Positions 32,711 to 39,562 of a DNA stretch of 64,000 nucleotides are shown here, in pieces; position 1 is the stretch's first letter, and every line of letters begins with the position of its first letter. Source of the stretch: DASUCS01 sp041166385. Its GTDB lineage: Bacteria > Actinomycetota > Acidimicrobiia > Acidimicrobiales > JACDCH01. Below the pieces are notes generated by a model, which worked only from the letters and a program-made list of their open reading frames with translations, had not been told where the DNA came from and made no database searches. The DNA lies in NCBI GenBank assembly GCA_041166385.1, contig JBEEFW010000106.1:4227-68226 (forward strand). The letters run 5' to 3'. The position numbers were made by a program, and so were the translations under genes.

Positions 32711-34138
32711 ATGCTAGGGGCCGTGGATGCCTTCACACCAGCCATCGAGCTAGCCGCAGCGATCAAGGCGAAGGAGGTCAGCCCCGTCGAGGTGGCCGAC
32801 CTCTACCTCGAGCGCATCGAGCGCCTCGAACCGACGCTCAACGCCTTCGCGCACCGCGCGGACGACGACGTGCGCGGCGCGGCGAAGCGAGCGGCCGACG
32901 CGGTCGTCACGACGCCGACGGACGAGCTCCCCGCGTTCCACGGGGTGCCCTTGCCGATCAAGAACCTGAACCCGGTCGCAGGGTGGCCGTGCACGTACGG
33001 TTCTCGCGGCGCGAGCCGGGCCCCGCGAACCGAGTCCGATCCGATCGTCGATCGATTCGTCGAGGCTGGCTTCGTGCTGCTCGGCGTCACCAACTCCCCC
33101 GAGTTCGGAACGATCTCCTACACGGAGAGCGACGCCCACGGCATCACGCGCAATCCCTGGAACCCGGAACACACGCCGGGCGGTTCCAGCGGCGGATCCG
33201 CGGCGGCGGTGGCCGCGGGCATGGCGCCCATTGCTCACGCCAACGACGGCGGCGGATCGATTCGCATCCCGGCGTCGTGCTGTGGACTCGTCGGCCTGAA
33301 GCCCGGCCGCGGACGCGTTCCCAACGAGTTCATCGAGCTCGAAGGCTTCGTCTCCGACGGGGTCGTGTCCCGCACCGTCGCCGACACCGCCGCGTTGCTC
33401 GACATCCTGGGTGTCGTCGATCCGCTCGTGTTCTTCTCCGCGCCGCAGCCTCCGCAGCCGTACGCGACGCTCGCCGGGTCGACACCAGCCCGCCTGCGCA
33501 TCGGCTTCACCACAGAAGCGCCACTCGGGATGCCGGTCGATCCCGACTGCGTGGCCGCAGTGCGCGCCGCGGTCGCGGCGCTGGAGTCGCTCGGGCACGA
33601 CATCGTCGAGGTGGCTCTCGACATGCCGGATGCCGAGGAGTTCGTGGCGAGCTTCATCGTCGTGTGGAACACCGGCTCGGCGTGGTCGCCGATCGAGGAC
33701 TGGAGCGCCATCGAACCGCTCAACGCCGCACTGCGCGAGGAGGCTCGGAAGATCGACTCGCTCGCGTTCGTCGAGTCGGTCCGGTCGACGCAGCGCCTCG
33801 CCCGCCCGATCATTGCGCCGTTCGGCCGCGATTTCGACGTCCTCGTGACGCCGACGATGGCCGTGCAGCCGCCCAAGGTCGGCTCGTGGCGGGAGGGGAT
33901 GGAGGTCGATCCACAGATGGGTCTGCTGAACTGCTACCCAATGGGCATCTTCACGTCGATCTTCAACGTCACCGGGCTGCCCGCCCTGTCCTTGCCGTTG
34001 CATCAGTCGGCCGCCGGTCTCCCGGTCGGGGTGCAGCTCGTCTCCCCGCCCTGGCGGGAAGATCTGCTGCTGCAACTGGGCACGCAGCTAGAGAATGCGC
34101 TGCCTTGGAAGGATCGACGCCCGGCTTTGGCCAACTGA
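32711..34138 (+). CDS. Amidase signature family enzyme
   Basis: 475 residues from ATG 32711; GTG 32723 is an alternative start. It has the complete amidase-signature triad: Lys84 in VPLPIKNLNP, the cis-Ser at about 159 in TPGGSSGGSAAAVAAGM, and nucleophile Ser183 in DGGGSIRIPASCCGLVGLKP. The 24-residue spacing between the two serines is standard. Substrates could be aliphatic or aryl amides; the gatCAB role is unlikely because there is no gatB/gatC nearby. It interrupts the prs-rplY synteny on the opposite strand and is followed within 5 nt by a surface-protein gene. Confidence 0.92.
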   Translation: MLGAVDAFTPAIELAAAIKAKEVSPVEVADLYLERIERLEPTLNAFAHRADDDVRGAAKRAADAVVTTPTDELPAFHGVPLPIKNLNPVAGWPCTYGSRGASRAPRTESDPIVDRFVEAGFVLLGVTNSPEFGTISYTESDAHGITRNPWNPEHTPGGSSGGSAAAVAAGMAPIAHANDGGGSIRIPASCCGLVGLKPGRGRVPNEFIELEGFVSDGVVSRTVADTAALLDILGVVDPLVFFSAPQPPQPYATLAGSTPARLRIGFTTEAPLGMPVDPDCVAAVRAAVAALESLGHDIVEVALDMPDAEEFVASFIVVWNTGSAWSPIEDWSAIEPLNAALREEARKIDSLAFVESVRSTQRLARPIIAPFGRDFDVLVTPTMAVQPPKVGSWREGMEVDPQMGLLNCYPMGIFTSIFNVTGLPALSLPLHQSAAGLPVGVQLVSPPWREDLLLQLGTQLENALPWKDRRPALAN

Positions 34139-34143
34139 CCTGC

Positions 34144-34764
34144 GTGCGTAAGTCGTGCGCCGCCGTCGTGGCGGTTACCTGCCTCCTCGTGTTCCTGGCC
34201 GCGCCCGCGCACGCGGCCACCGCCGAGATGCACATCGTCGACGGCGCGCCGAACCCAGCACAGCTGACGATCGACGACGGCGACACCGTCATGTTCTTCA
34301 ACGATGACGACGCGGAGCACACGATCTTCGCTGCGGGCACGGCGCAGGCGGTGATCCCACCGCACGACCGCGTGTTGTTCGGCCCGTTCGGGCCCGGAGG
34401 CGCGAAATTCGACTACCAGGTCGATCAGGGCGGTGCGGCGGGAGCCATCATCGTGCGCGGTCCGGCGACCACGCCGCCCCCGACGGCGACCACCGCGCCG
34501 GTGCGCACGACCACCACCTCCACGACGATTCGCGCGACAACCACGACGTCGACCACTGCGACGACAGCGACGACGACGTCGACGACCACGACAACATCGA
34601 CGACGGTGGCCATCGATTCGAGCACGTCTGGTGCGGTCGACCCGAAGGCCGACAAGAAGGACTCGTCGAACCTGTTGGCCGTGCTCGGCTTCGCACTGCT
34701 CGCGGCCGGCGTCGGTGGCCTGGCGATCGCGATGGAGCGCTCGCGCCGGCGGCGTCGGCGCTGA
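34144..34764 (+). CDS. Exported cupredoxin-like surface protein lacking copper ligands
   Basis: 206 residues from GTG 34144. The signal peptide (VRKSCAAVVAVTCLLVFLAA, cleavage after AHA) is followed by a cupredoxin-like domain, residues about 25-100: LTIDDGDTVMFFNDDDAEHT. One His is present, but the usual Cys/His/Met ligand cluster near the end of the domain is replaced by KFDYQVDQGGAAGAIIV. A roughly 50-residue Thr-rich linker, one membrane helix (LLAVLGFALLAAGVGGLAIA) and an Arg-rich tail anchor it to the cell surface. No LPxTG sorting motif is seen. It directly follows the amidase gene. Confidence 0.8.
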   Translation: MRKSCAAVVAVTCLLVFLAAPAHAATAEMHIVDGAPNPAQLTIDDGDTVMFFNDDDAEHTIFAAGTAQAVIPPHDRVLFGPFGPGGAKFDYQVDQGGAAGAIIVRGPATTPPPTATTAPVRTTTTSTTIRATTTTSTTATTATTTSTTTTTSTTVAIDSSTSGAVDPKADKKDSSNLLAVLGFALLAAGVGGLAIAMERSRRRRRR

Positions 34765-35214
34765 TCAGGAGCTGGCGAGAGCGTCCCACTCGCGCTTGGA
34801 CAGCCAGACCGTTTCGGGGCCGACCTGAACCTGCACGTACCCGCCGCGCTCGTGCGGTGCATCCAGCACGTCGTGCGGGAGCAGGCCCATCACGTGGGTC
34901 GGCTTGCCTGTCCACATGCTGCGGCGCAACAACGCCACGCCTCGATCGGAGATGGCGACCGCTCGCGGCGGGTTGAAGGCCCAGTACACGAGCAGTCCCA
35001 CCAGGATCCCCGGACCTGCGAGGCTGCCGACCAGCAATGACAGCACCACGGTGATGGCGACCGCCGCAACGATGATCAGCAGAATCGTGTTCGTCGGGTA
35101 CGGGCCGGCGACTGCGTTCGCGTAGCGGCGGACGATCGTGCCGGGTTCGAGCAACCTCTGCGCATCGGCCGACCGCTTGTTGCGTGTACTCACGGACATG
35201 GCCATCAGCGTCAA
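34765..35214 (-). CDS. Hypothetical membrane protein
   Basis: 149 residues from TTG 35214, which overlaps the prs stop (TTGA) with GGAGAG 8 nt upstream; ATG 35205 or 35199 are alternatives. Two adjacent membrane helices occupy residues about 42-82 (TNTILLIIVAAVAITVVLSL; GILVGLLVYWAFNPPRAVAI). The C-terminal part is a small cytosolic beta-rich module (VAISDRGVALLRRSMWTGKP, YVQVQVGPETVWLSKREWDA) that looks like a PH-like domain, but this is uncertain. It is the last gene of the glmU-prs transcript. Its stop abuts the stop of the convergent gene (TGATCA). Confidence 0.75.
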   Translation of the reverse strand: MTLMAMSVSTRNKRSADAQRLLEPGTIVRRYANAVAGPYPTNTILLIIVAAVAITVVLSLLVGSLAGPGILVGLLVYWAFNPPRAVAISDRGVALLRRSMWTGKPTHVMGLLPHDVLDAPHERGGYVQVQVGPETVWLSKREWDALASS

Positions 35215-36182
35215 GCCAGGTTCTCTCCGCCGAACAACTCACTGACGGACTTGTCTTCGAAGATCGCGTCGATCGCGTCACCGATGATGTTCGCGACGGA
35301 CAGCACCTCGATCTTGTCGAGCTGCTTGTCGTCCGTGATCGGGACCGTGTCGGTGACGACGACCCGCGAGATCACCGAGTTCTTGAGCCGATCCACGGCG
35401 GGGTCAGCGAGGATCGCATGGGTGGCCATCGCCCACACCTCGGTGGCGCCGTGATCCGTGAGGATGTCGGCGGCCGCCACGATCGTGCCGGCGGTGTCGA
35501 TGCGGTCGTCGATGATCACGCAACGGCGGCCGTCGACGTCGCCGATCACCCCACGAGCCTCGACCTCATCGGAGCTGCCCTTGATGTGGCGCTTGTGCAC
35601 GAACGCCAAGTCGGCCCCGATGTGCTGGCTATAGCGCTCGGCGACCTTCACCCGGCCGGCGTCGGGCGACACAACCACGACGTCGTCGTCACACTCCCGC
35701 TGGAGGTAGTCGAGCAGCACCGGCATCGCGGTGAGGTGGTCGACCGGCTGGTCGAAGAAGCCCTGGATCTGACCGGAGTGCAGGTCGATGCTCACCATAC
35801 GGTCGGCGCCGGCCACCGTGAGCATGTCCGCGACCAGCTTGGCCGAGATCGGGACACGATTCTCCGCCTTGCGGTCCTGCCGGGCGTAGCCGTACAGCGG
35901 GCACACCGCGGTGATGCGCTTGGCCGAGGCCCGCTTGGCGGCATCGATCATGATCAGCTGCTCCATGATCGAGTCGTTCACCGAGCCGCAGTGGGTCTGG
36001 ATGATGAACACGTCGGCCCCGCGGATGTTCTCGCCGAGCTGGCAATGCGTCTCGCCGTTCGGGAAGTTGCGGACGTTGGCTTCACCGAGCGGCACACCGA
36101 GCCGCTTCGCGATGTCCTCCGCCAACTTGGGGTGCGAGCGACCGGCATAAAGCCGCAATGTCTTCTTGGTGACCAACTCCAT
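35211..36182 (-). CDS. prs: Ribose-phosphate pyrophosphokinase
   Basis: 323 residues. Makes PRPP from ribose 5-phosphate and ATP. Landmarks: RLYAGRSHPKLAEDIAKRLG, GEANVRNFPNGETHCQLGEN, the flexible ATP loop CPLYGYARQDRKAENRVPIS, SIDLHSGQIQGFFDQPVDHL, VVSPDAGRVKVAERY and the PRPP-binding loop VIIDDRIDTAGTIVAAADIL (normally DDMVDTAGT). It is 20 nt downstream of glmU, and the glmU-prs order is conserved in actinobacteria. A TACACT sequence inside the end of glmU may be an internal promoter. Confidence 0.97.
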   Translation of the reverse strand: MELVTKKTLRLYAGRSHPKLAEDIAKRLGVPLGEANVRNFPNGETHCQLGENIRGADVFIIQTHCGSVNDSIMEQLIMIDAAKRASAKRITAVCPLYGYARQDRKAENRVPISAKLVADMLTVAGADRMVSIDLHSGQIQGFFDQPVDHLTAMPVLLDYLQRECDDDVVVVSPDAGRVKVAERYSQHIGADLAFVHKRHIKGSSDEVEARGVIGDVDGRRCVIIDDRIDTAGTIVAAADILTDHGATEVWAMATHAILADPAVDRLKNSVISRVVVTDTVPITDDKQLDKIEVLSVANIIGDAIDAIFEDKSVSELFGGENLA

Positions 36183-36202
36183 CGCTCGCTGCGCCCCTCG
36201 TC

Positions 36203-37303
36203 CTAGGTTCCGGAGTCCTCCGCAGTCGCAGTGTAGAACGACCCCGTTCGCGCTCCCGGCGCAATGTGCGCGCCGGGTTCGAGCACCGCATACGGGCCGA
36301 CCACGGCGCCGGCGCCCACGTCGGCGTGCCGGCCGACCGTGCGCTCGACGACGGCACCGTCACCGACCGTGCAGTCGACGAGCCGGGTGTCGGGGCCGAG
36401 CTCGGCGCCCTCGCCGACGATCGTTTCGCCCTGGAGCAACGTGCCCGGGAAGATCGTGACATCCGGCGCGAGCCGCACAGTCGAGTCGATGTAGGTGCGC
36501 TCGGGGTCGACCATCGTGACGCCGAACCCGAGCCACGCATCGTTGATCCGGCGACGGAGCTCGGCCTCCGCGGCGGCAAGCTGGCGGCGGTCGTTGATGC
36601 CGTGCGGCTCGACGTCGTCGGGAGCGACGATCGGCACGATCGAGTAGCCCGCGTCGTGCAGCACCTCCACCACGTCGGTCAGGTAGTACTCACCCTGGTC
36701 GTTGTCGGGAGTGACTCGGCGTAGCGCGGGCGCGAGCACGCTGCGACGGAAGCAGTAGATCGACGTGTTCCACTCGGTGAGCGCACGCTCTTCATCGGTG
36801 GCGTCGCGCTCCTCGACGATGCGCACCACGCGGTCGTCCTTGCCGCGCACGACCCGCCCGTAGCCACTGGCGTCGTCGGAGATTGCCGTCAGGATCGTGC
36901 AGGCTGCCTCGGTGAGGCGGTGCTCGCGGACGAGCGACGCGATCGTCGACGCGCGAAGCAGTGGGGTGTCGCCGGGCAGCACGAGCACGTCGCCGTCGTC
37001 ATCGTCGTCCGGGAACGCGGTGAGCCCGACGCTGGTGGCGTCGCCCGTGCCTCGTTGGAGGTGCTGCTCGACGAAGTCGAGTTCGAGGTCGCCCGCCTCT
37101 TCCTGCAGCTTCTTGGTGACGCGCTCGGCGCCGTGGCCGACGACCACCACCGCCCTCGAGACCTCGCAATCAGCCAGCGCGTCGAGCACGTACAAGACCA
37201 TGGCCCGGCCGCAGAGCATGTGGAGGGGCTTGGGGCGGGTCGAGCGCATGCGGGTGCCCTCTCCGGCGGCCAGCACGACGGCGCTCAGGGGACGTTCGGG
37301 CAT
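36203..37303 (-). CDS. glmU: GlmU-type N-acetylglucosamine-1-phosphate uridyltransferase, C-terminally short
   Basis: 366 residues; bifunctional GlmU proteins are usually 450-490. The uridyltransferase domain is intact: VVLAAGEGTRMRSTRPKPLH, QRGTGDATSVGLTAF, VLPGDTPLLRASTI and GYGRVVRGKDDRVVRIVEER. The left-handed beta-helix begins (PERTYIDSTVRLAPDVTIFP; LLQGETIVGEGAELGPDTRL) but stops after PGAHIAPGARTGSFYTATAE. The region that holds the acetyltransferase residues (E. coli Lys351, His363, Tyr366, Asn377, Lys392) is missing. The prs gene starts 20 nt later, so there is no room for the rest. Acetylation of glucosamine-1-phosphate must be done elsewhere if this is the only GlmU. Confidence 0.9.
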   Translation of the reverse strand: MPERPLSAVVLAAGEGTRMRSTRPKPLHMLCGRAMVLYVLDALADCEVSRAVVVVGHGAERVTKKLQEEAGDLELDFVEQHLQRGTGDATSVGLTAFPDDDDDGDVLVLPGDTPLLRASTIASLVREHRLTEAACTILTAISDDASGYGRVVRGKDDRVVRIVEERDATDEERALTEWNTSIYCFRRSVLAPALRRVTPDNDQGEYYLTDVVEVLHDAGYSIVPIVAPDDVEPHGINDRRQLAAAEAELRRRINDAWLGFGVTMVDPERTYIDSTVRLAPDVTIFPGTLLQGETIVGEGAELGPDTRLVDCTVGDGAVVERTVGRHADVGAGAVVGPYAVLEPGAHIAPGARTGSFYTATAEDSGT

Positions 37304-37413
37304 GGCCTTTGTTCTACCGCCGTGGGCGCGGACTATCCATCACACAACCGTGAACAGCTGACGTGAAATTGCGCTCCTCGACCCCGCATGCGGTGGTCAG
37401 GCAGCGCCAGAAG

Positions 37414-37486
37414 CTCGGGGGGAAGGAATCGAACCTTCAACCTTCGGCACCAAAAACCGCTGTTCTGCCAATTGAACTACCCCCGA
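37414..37486 (-). tRNA. tRNA-Gln (anticodon TTG)
   Basis: 73 nt. Acceptor stem TCGGGGG / CCCCCGA with discriminator G; D arm GTTC-AATTGGCA-GAAC; anticodon arm GCGGT-TTTTGGT-GCCGA, giving anticodon TTG; variable loop AGGTT; T arm GAAGG-TTCGATT-CCTTC. The top pair of the anticodon stem is a G-A mismatch and the bottom one a G-U. The CCA end is not encoded (CTT follows). The gene sits just upstream of glmU, as tRNA-Gln does in other actinobacteria. Confidence 0.93.
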
Positions 37487-37497
37487 CTGGCCCCGTC

Positions 37498-37503
37498 AGC
37501 GTA
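37498..37503 (-). promoter_or_regulatory. -10 box of tRNA-Gln
   Basis: TACGCT on the minus strand, 11 nt before the mature tRNA 5' end, in the gap behind the ABC ATPase gene. No good -35 hexamer is seen. Confidence 0.35.
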
Positions 37504-37518
37504 CGCGAACCCGCTTCG

Positions 37519-38241
37519 CTAGCCGTCGCCGACTTCGAGGATGTCCTCGAGCTTGCGGTCGCGAGGCGCGGGGCACGTGATGTGGGTGATCTCGCCGTCG
37601 CGCAGGTGCACGATGCGCTGCGCGCGACTTGCGAGGCGCATGTCGTGCGTGACCAACACGATCGTGCGGCCGGCGTTGTGACTCGCCTCGAGCAGATCGA
37701 TGATCGCTTCTCCGGCCGTGCTGTCGAGGTTGCCCGTCGGCTCATCGGCCAGCAGGATCGGCGGATCCATCACCAACGCACGCGCGAACGCGACGCGCTG
37801 CTGCTCGCCGCCTGACAACTGGCCGGGCAGTCGATCCTTCCTCGGCAACAGGCCGACAAGATCGAGCAGTCGCTCGACCTCGTCGCGATACTCCGCCGGC
37901 CGCTTGCGCAAGAGCACCGCGGGCAACCCGACGTTCTCGGCCGCGGTGATGCCGGGGACGAGATTGAAGTTCTGGAACACGAAGCCGATAGTCAGGCCAC
38001 GGATGTGAGCCAACTCCTTGCGGCTGCAGCTCGCCAACGACCGGCCCGACAGCAGCACCTCACCGGCGGTCGGTTGATCCAGCGCGCCCATGAGGTTCAG
38101 GACCGTCGACTTCCCGGATCCGGAAGGACCGATCACCGCGATGAACTCACCGCGATCGATCGTGAGTGAGATGCCTCGGACTGCGTCGACTCGAGCTTCG
38201 TCTTCTTCGTAGGAACGGTGCACGTCCCTGAGCTCGATCAC
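37519..38241 (-). CDS. ABC transporter ATP-binding protein (MacB/LolD type)
   Basis: 240 residues from GTG 38241 (GTGA overlap with padR). Walker A VIGPSGSGKSTVLNLMGALD, Q-loop FVFQNFNLVPGITAAENVGL, signature LSGGEQQRVAFARAL, Walker B ILLADEPTGNLDSTAGEAII and the H-loop LVTHDMRLA are intact. This is the class that works with FtsX-type permeases in export or mechanotransmission. No permease follows it; the only one nearby is encoded on the other strand at 39559. The twin ATPase at 38840 is of equal length. Confidence 0.92.
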   Translation of the reverse strand: MIELRDVHRSYEEDEARVDAVRGISLTIDRGEFIAVIGPSGSGKSTVLNLMGALDQPTAGEVLLSGRSLASCSRKELAHIRGLTIGFVFQNFNLVPGITAAENVGLPAVLLRKRPAEYRDEVERLLDLVGLLPRKDRLPGQLSGGEQQRVAFARALVMDPPILLADEPTGNLDSTAGEAIIDLLEASHNAGRTIVLVTHDMRLASRAQRIVHLRDGEITHITCPAPRDRKLEDILEVGDG

Positions 38242-38750
38242 TCCGTGTCCTTGAGCCTGTCCTCGCATACGTCGAGCCACTTCAGGTCGGCCTCGAGGCG
38301 CAGCATTGCACCCTCGAGCAGCAATCCTGTCGCAGGATGGTGGTTGGGATCGTGCTGGAGCCGCTGGAGCTCGGCCAGCGCCGACAGGTGCTCGGCTCGC
38401 TGCTTGTTGATCAAGTCACGAGGGCTCTCACCAGTGAGTGATCGAACGGCAATCTTCAGGAAGAACTCGTCGCGCAGACTGACTGGCCCGGTGTCGGGCT
38501 CGTCGGCCCACTCCCGCAGTTCGGTTCGTCCCGCCTCGGTGAGCGCGTAGACCTTGCGGTCCGGGAGCAGATCTTGCGGCACGACCTGGCACTCGACGAG
38601 CCCTTCCTTCTCGAGCTTGGCGAGCGCCGTGTACACCTGCCCGATGTTGAGGGGCCACGTGCCGCCGAGGAACTGCTCGAACACAGCCTTGAGCTCGTAC
38701 CCGTAACGGGGTTCGGCATCGAGGAGACCGAGCAGGACGAAGCGCAGCAT
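38238..38750 (-). CDS. PadR family transcriptional regulator
   Basis: 170 residues from ATG 38750, which has TAGGGT 10 nt upstream; GTG 38762 would add four residues. The N-terminal winged helix reads LRFVLLGLLDAEPRYGYELK, NIGQVYTALAKLEKEGLVEC and RKVYALTEAGRTELREW, the PadR signature. A C-terminal helical dimer domain follows. PadR proteins repress adjacent transporter genes and often themselves. The dyad at 38790-38807 between this gene and the divergent ABC operon is the likely operator. Confidence 0.92.
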   Translation of the reverse strand: MLRFVLLGLLDAEPRYGYELKAVFEQFLGGTWPLNIGQVYTALAKLEKEGLVECQVVPQDLLPDRKVYALTEAGRTELREWADEPDTGPVSLRDEFFLKIAVRSLTGESPRDLINKQRAEHLSALAELQRLQHDPNHHPATGLLLEGAMLRLEADLKWLDVCEDRLKDTE

Positions 38751-38789
38751 GACAAGCGTCACCCTACTTCCTCTTGCATGTTCTGAATA

Positions 38790-38807
38790 GCTATGTATAT
38801 AGATAGC
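38790..38807. promoter_or_regulatory. Probable PadR operator (18-bp dyad)
   Basis: GCTATGTAT/ATAGATAGC is symmetric except for one position. It is the only A+T-rich patch in the region, lies midway between padR and the divergent ABC ATPase gene, and is flanked by an outer inverted repeat CCTACTT (38763-38769) / AAGTAGG (38813-38819) that includes the padR -10 box. Confidence 0.6.
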
Positions 38808-38839
38808 GCAGTAAGTAGGGCTGACCTGGGGGGTTGGGC

Positions 38840-39562
38840 ATGGGGATCACGGCAACGACGCCACGCCGTACGCAACTGGTGGCCGAGAAGCGGGAGCCGA
38901 TGCTGTCGCTGCGCAATCTTCGCCACAGCTACGCGCTCGGCGGGCAGGTGCTGCCCGTGCTCCGCGGCGTCGATGTCGACGTTCGAGCCGGAGAGATCGT
39001 GGCGATCGTCGGCCGCAGCGGATCGGGCAAGTCCACCCTGCTGCACCTCGCCGGCGGCCTGGCGGCACCCGACGAGGGCGAGGTCTGGCTCGAAGGTCAG
39101 TCGCTCTCGGCGATGAGTGCGCGAGGCCGAGCGATCGCGCGCCGTCAGAGGGTCGGCTTCGTCTTTCAGGCCTTCCATCTGCTGCCCGGACTCGACGTGA
39201 TCGAGAACGTCGCCATGCCGCTGCTGTTGAACGGTGAGTCCCGCAGTCGCGCGCGGGACCGCGCTCGCCCGATCCTCGATGCCGTCGGCATCGAGGACCG
39301 CGCCCTCCATCTCCCGAGCGAGTTGTCTGGCGGCGAGCTGCAGCGCGCCGCGATCGCTCGCGCGCTGGTGGCCGAGCCCAAACTGGTGCTCGCGGACGAA
39401 CCAACCGGCAACCTCGACAGCACCACCGCGGAGGAGATCATCGACTTGCTCGTGTCGCGCGTCCGCGGCGCTGGTTTGGGCATGATGCTGGTCACGCACG
39501 ATCCACTCATCGCGTCGCATGCTGACCGCGTGCTCACGATGGCCGACGGTCTCCTCACATGA
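38840..39562 (+). CDS. ABC transporter ATP-binding protein (MacB/LolD type)
   Basis: 240 residues from ATG 38840, after GGGGGG at Shine-Dalgarno distance. Walker A IVGRSGSGKSTLLHLAGGLA, Q-loop GFVFQAFHLLPGLDVIENVA, signature LSGGELQRAAIARALVAEPK, Walker B LVLADEPTGNLDSTTAEEII, H-loop LVTHDPLIA. It overlaps the permease start (ATGA), so the two are the pair of one exporter. The first 20 residues (GITATTPRRTQLVAEKREP) are an extra N-terminal extension. Confidence 0.93.
   Translation: MGITATTPRRTQLVAEKREPMLSLRNLRHSYALGGQVLPVLRGVDVDVRAGEIVAIVGRSGSGKSTLLHLAGGLAAPDEGEVWLEGQSLSAMSARGRAIARRQRVGFVFQAFHLLPGLDVIENVAMPLLLNGESRSRARDRARPILDAVGIEDRALHLPSELSGGELQRAAIARALVAEPKLVLADEPTGNLDSTTAEEIIDLLVSRVRGAGLGMMLVTHDPLIASHADRVLTMADGLLT

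Noticed and set aside
34480..34620. Tandem repeat or CRISPR-like array from ACC/ACG triplets
   Set aside because: It encodes a Thr-rich linker of a surface protein; no spacer/repeat structure. The same holds for 8770-8840 and 46900-47080.
34762..34767. TGATCA palindrome at 34762-34767 as a regulatory site
   Set aside because: It is simply two convergent stop codons (TGA and the complement of TGA) touching.
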